Assembly (NCBI GenBank): GCA_022822575.1
Contig: JAJEBJ010000201.1
Span: 1-13,548, forward strand
Length of the DNA: 13,548 bases
Direction: 5' to 3'
From: Alphaproteobacteria bacterium
Lineage (GTDB): Bacteria; Pseudomonadota; Alphaproteobacteria; SP197
Positions 12,984 to 13,548 of the stretch are shown here, one piece after another. The position numbers and the translations under genes were made by a program. Each line of letters begins with the position of its first letter. The first letter of the stretch is position 1. A model generated the notes under the pieces. That model ran no database searches. It was not told where the DNA came from and saw only the letters and a list, made by a program, of their open reading frames with translations.

Positions 12984-13548
12984 TCAGGCGTGCAGATCCT
13001 GGGCCATGCGGGTGCCGTCAGGCGCATGGGTTTCATCGGGCGCCGTTACTGCCCCGGGATCCTCGTGCAGCGACTTCACCACGCCGAAGGCCATCAGCAG
13101 CATGATCACGCTGACCGGCAGGGCCGCGGCGATCGATGCCGTCTGCAGTGCCGTCAGGCCGCCGGCGAGCAGCAGCACGGCGGCCACGAAACCCTCGCCA
13201 AGGCCCCAGACGATGCGGAATCGCTGTGGCGGATTGTCGGAACCCATGCTCAGCATGGTGGTGATCACAAGCGTTCCCGAATCCGACGACGTGATGAACC
13301 ACGTTGCCAGCAGGAATGTCGCCAGTGCGGCCATGATCCAGTTGAGCCAATTGACCGCGGACACCTGTTCGATGGTGCCGTAAAGCGCCGAAGGCAGATC
13401 CCAGCCTCGCACCAGGTCCGCGATTCCGGCAGTGCCCACACCACCTGCGGCATTGAGTTCCATGTGCATCGCCGTCCCGCCGAAGATGCACAGCCAGAAG
13501 AAGGCCAGCGTCGTCGGAACGAACATCACGCCGACCATGAACTCGCGG
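12984..13548 (-). CDS. BCCT-family transporter, C-terminal part (partial)
   Basis: The last 187 residues of a betaine/choline/carnitine-type transporter whose start lies beyond the right edge; the frame is still open there, reading REFMVGVMFVPTTLAFFWLC in reduced form, the usual text after the GRTIREF motif. FITSSDSGTLVITTMLS with its SSDSGT turn is a BCCT hallmark in a late membrane helix, followed by RIVWGLGEGFVAAVLLLAGGLTALQ and further helices. The protein ends in a short hydrophilic tail rich in Asp, Ala and Pro. Members use Na+ or H+ gradients to import quaternary ammonium or sulfonium solutes such as betaine, choline, carnitine or DMSP; the substrate-selecting tryptophan region is not in the window. 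Confidence 0.93.
   Translation of the reverse strand, partial: REFMVGVMFVPTTLAFFWLCIFGGTAMHMELNAAGGVGTAGIADLVRGWDLPSALYGTIEQVSAVNWLNWIMAALATFLLATWFITSSDSGTLVITTMLSMGSDNPPQRFRIVWGLGEGFVAAVLLLAGGLTALQTASIAAALPVSVIMLLMAFGVVKSLHEDPGAVTAPDETHAPDGTRMAQDLHA

Overview
This window comes from a GC-rich bacterium, most likely an alphaproteobacterium. The signs are an Alphaproteobacteria-style sdhCDAB operon, a mesaconyl-CoA hydratase of the ethylmalonyl-CoA pathway, an AztABC-type zinc importer with a twin-arginine binding protein, and a twin-arginine solute-binding protein. All function calls rest on reading motifs and on remembered family sequences; no database search was run. No gene-free stretch reaches 300 bases. 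I saw no tRNA, rRNA, CRISPR array, insertion sequence or attachment site.

Layout, left to right. (1) 3-2145, plus strand: the tail of a metal-ABC ATPase, its permease and a metal-binding lipocalin-unrelated SBP (cluster A-I), overlapping or closely spaced as one operon (aztABC type). The binding protein carries a loop of about 75 residues made almost only of His and Asp, and has Gly where the family usually has its acidic fourth metal ligand. (2) 2379-7713, plus strand: a CoA-ester lyase/thioesterase of the CitE/Mcl family, translationally coupled to mesaconyl-CoA hydratase (mch), then a complete succinate dehydrogenase (sdhC, D, A, B). (3) 7931-8674, minus strand: an S-methyl-5'-thioinosine phosphorylase-like gene. 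(4) 8775-9569, plus strand: arsR-arsI, driven by a near-consensus promoter so close to the ATG that the message should be leaderless. (5) 9795-11700, plus strand: CoA-acylating methylmalonate-semialdehyde dehydrogenase (mmsA) with a single-domain rhodanese four bases downstream. (6) 11731-13548, minus strand: an orphan PotD-like periplasmic binding protein and, upstream, the C-terminal part of a BCCT (betaine/choline/carnitine) transporter cut by the window edge.

How the parts fit. Region 2 joins steps of one carbon route. Mch and an Mcl enzyme handle mesaconyl-, methylmalyl- and malyl-CoA. The propionyl-CoA released in that route goes through succinyl-CoA to succinate, the substrate of Sdh. 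MmsA in region 5 is another source of propionyl-CoA. Regions 1 and 6 are uptake functions (zinc; a small organic cation or osmolyte). Region 4 is a minimal organoarsenical detoxification circuit with no arsenite pump or arsenate reductase nearby.

Most of the window is ordinary metabolism. The points that deserve a second look are the altered metal site and the His/Asp loop of the zinc-binding protein, the leaderless arsR with a two-cysteine effector-site candidate next to arsI, the mcl-mch-sdh arrangement, the mmsA-rhodanese pairing, and a possible relic of a regulator antisense to the mmsA leader.
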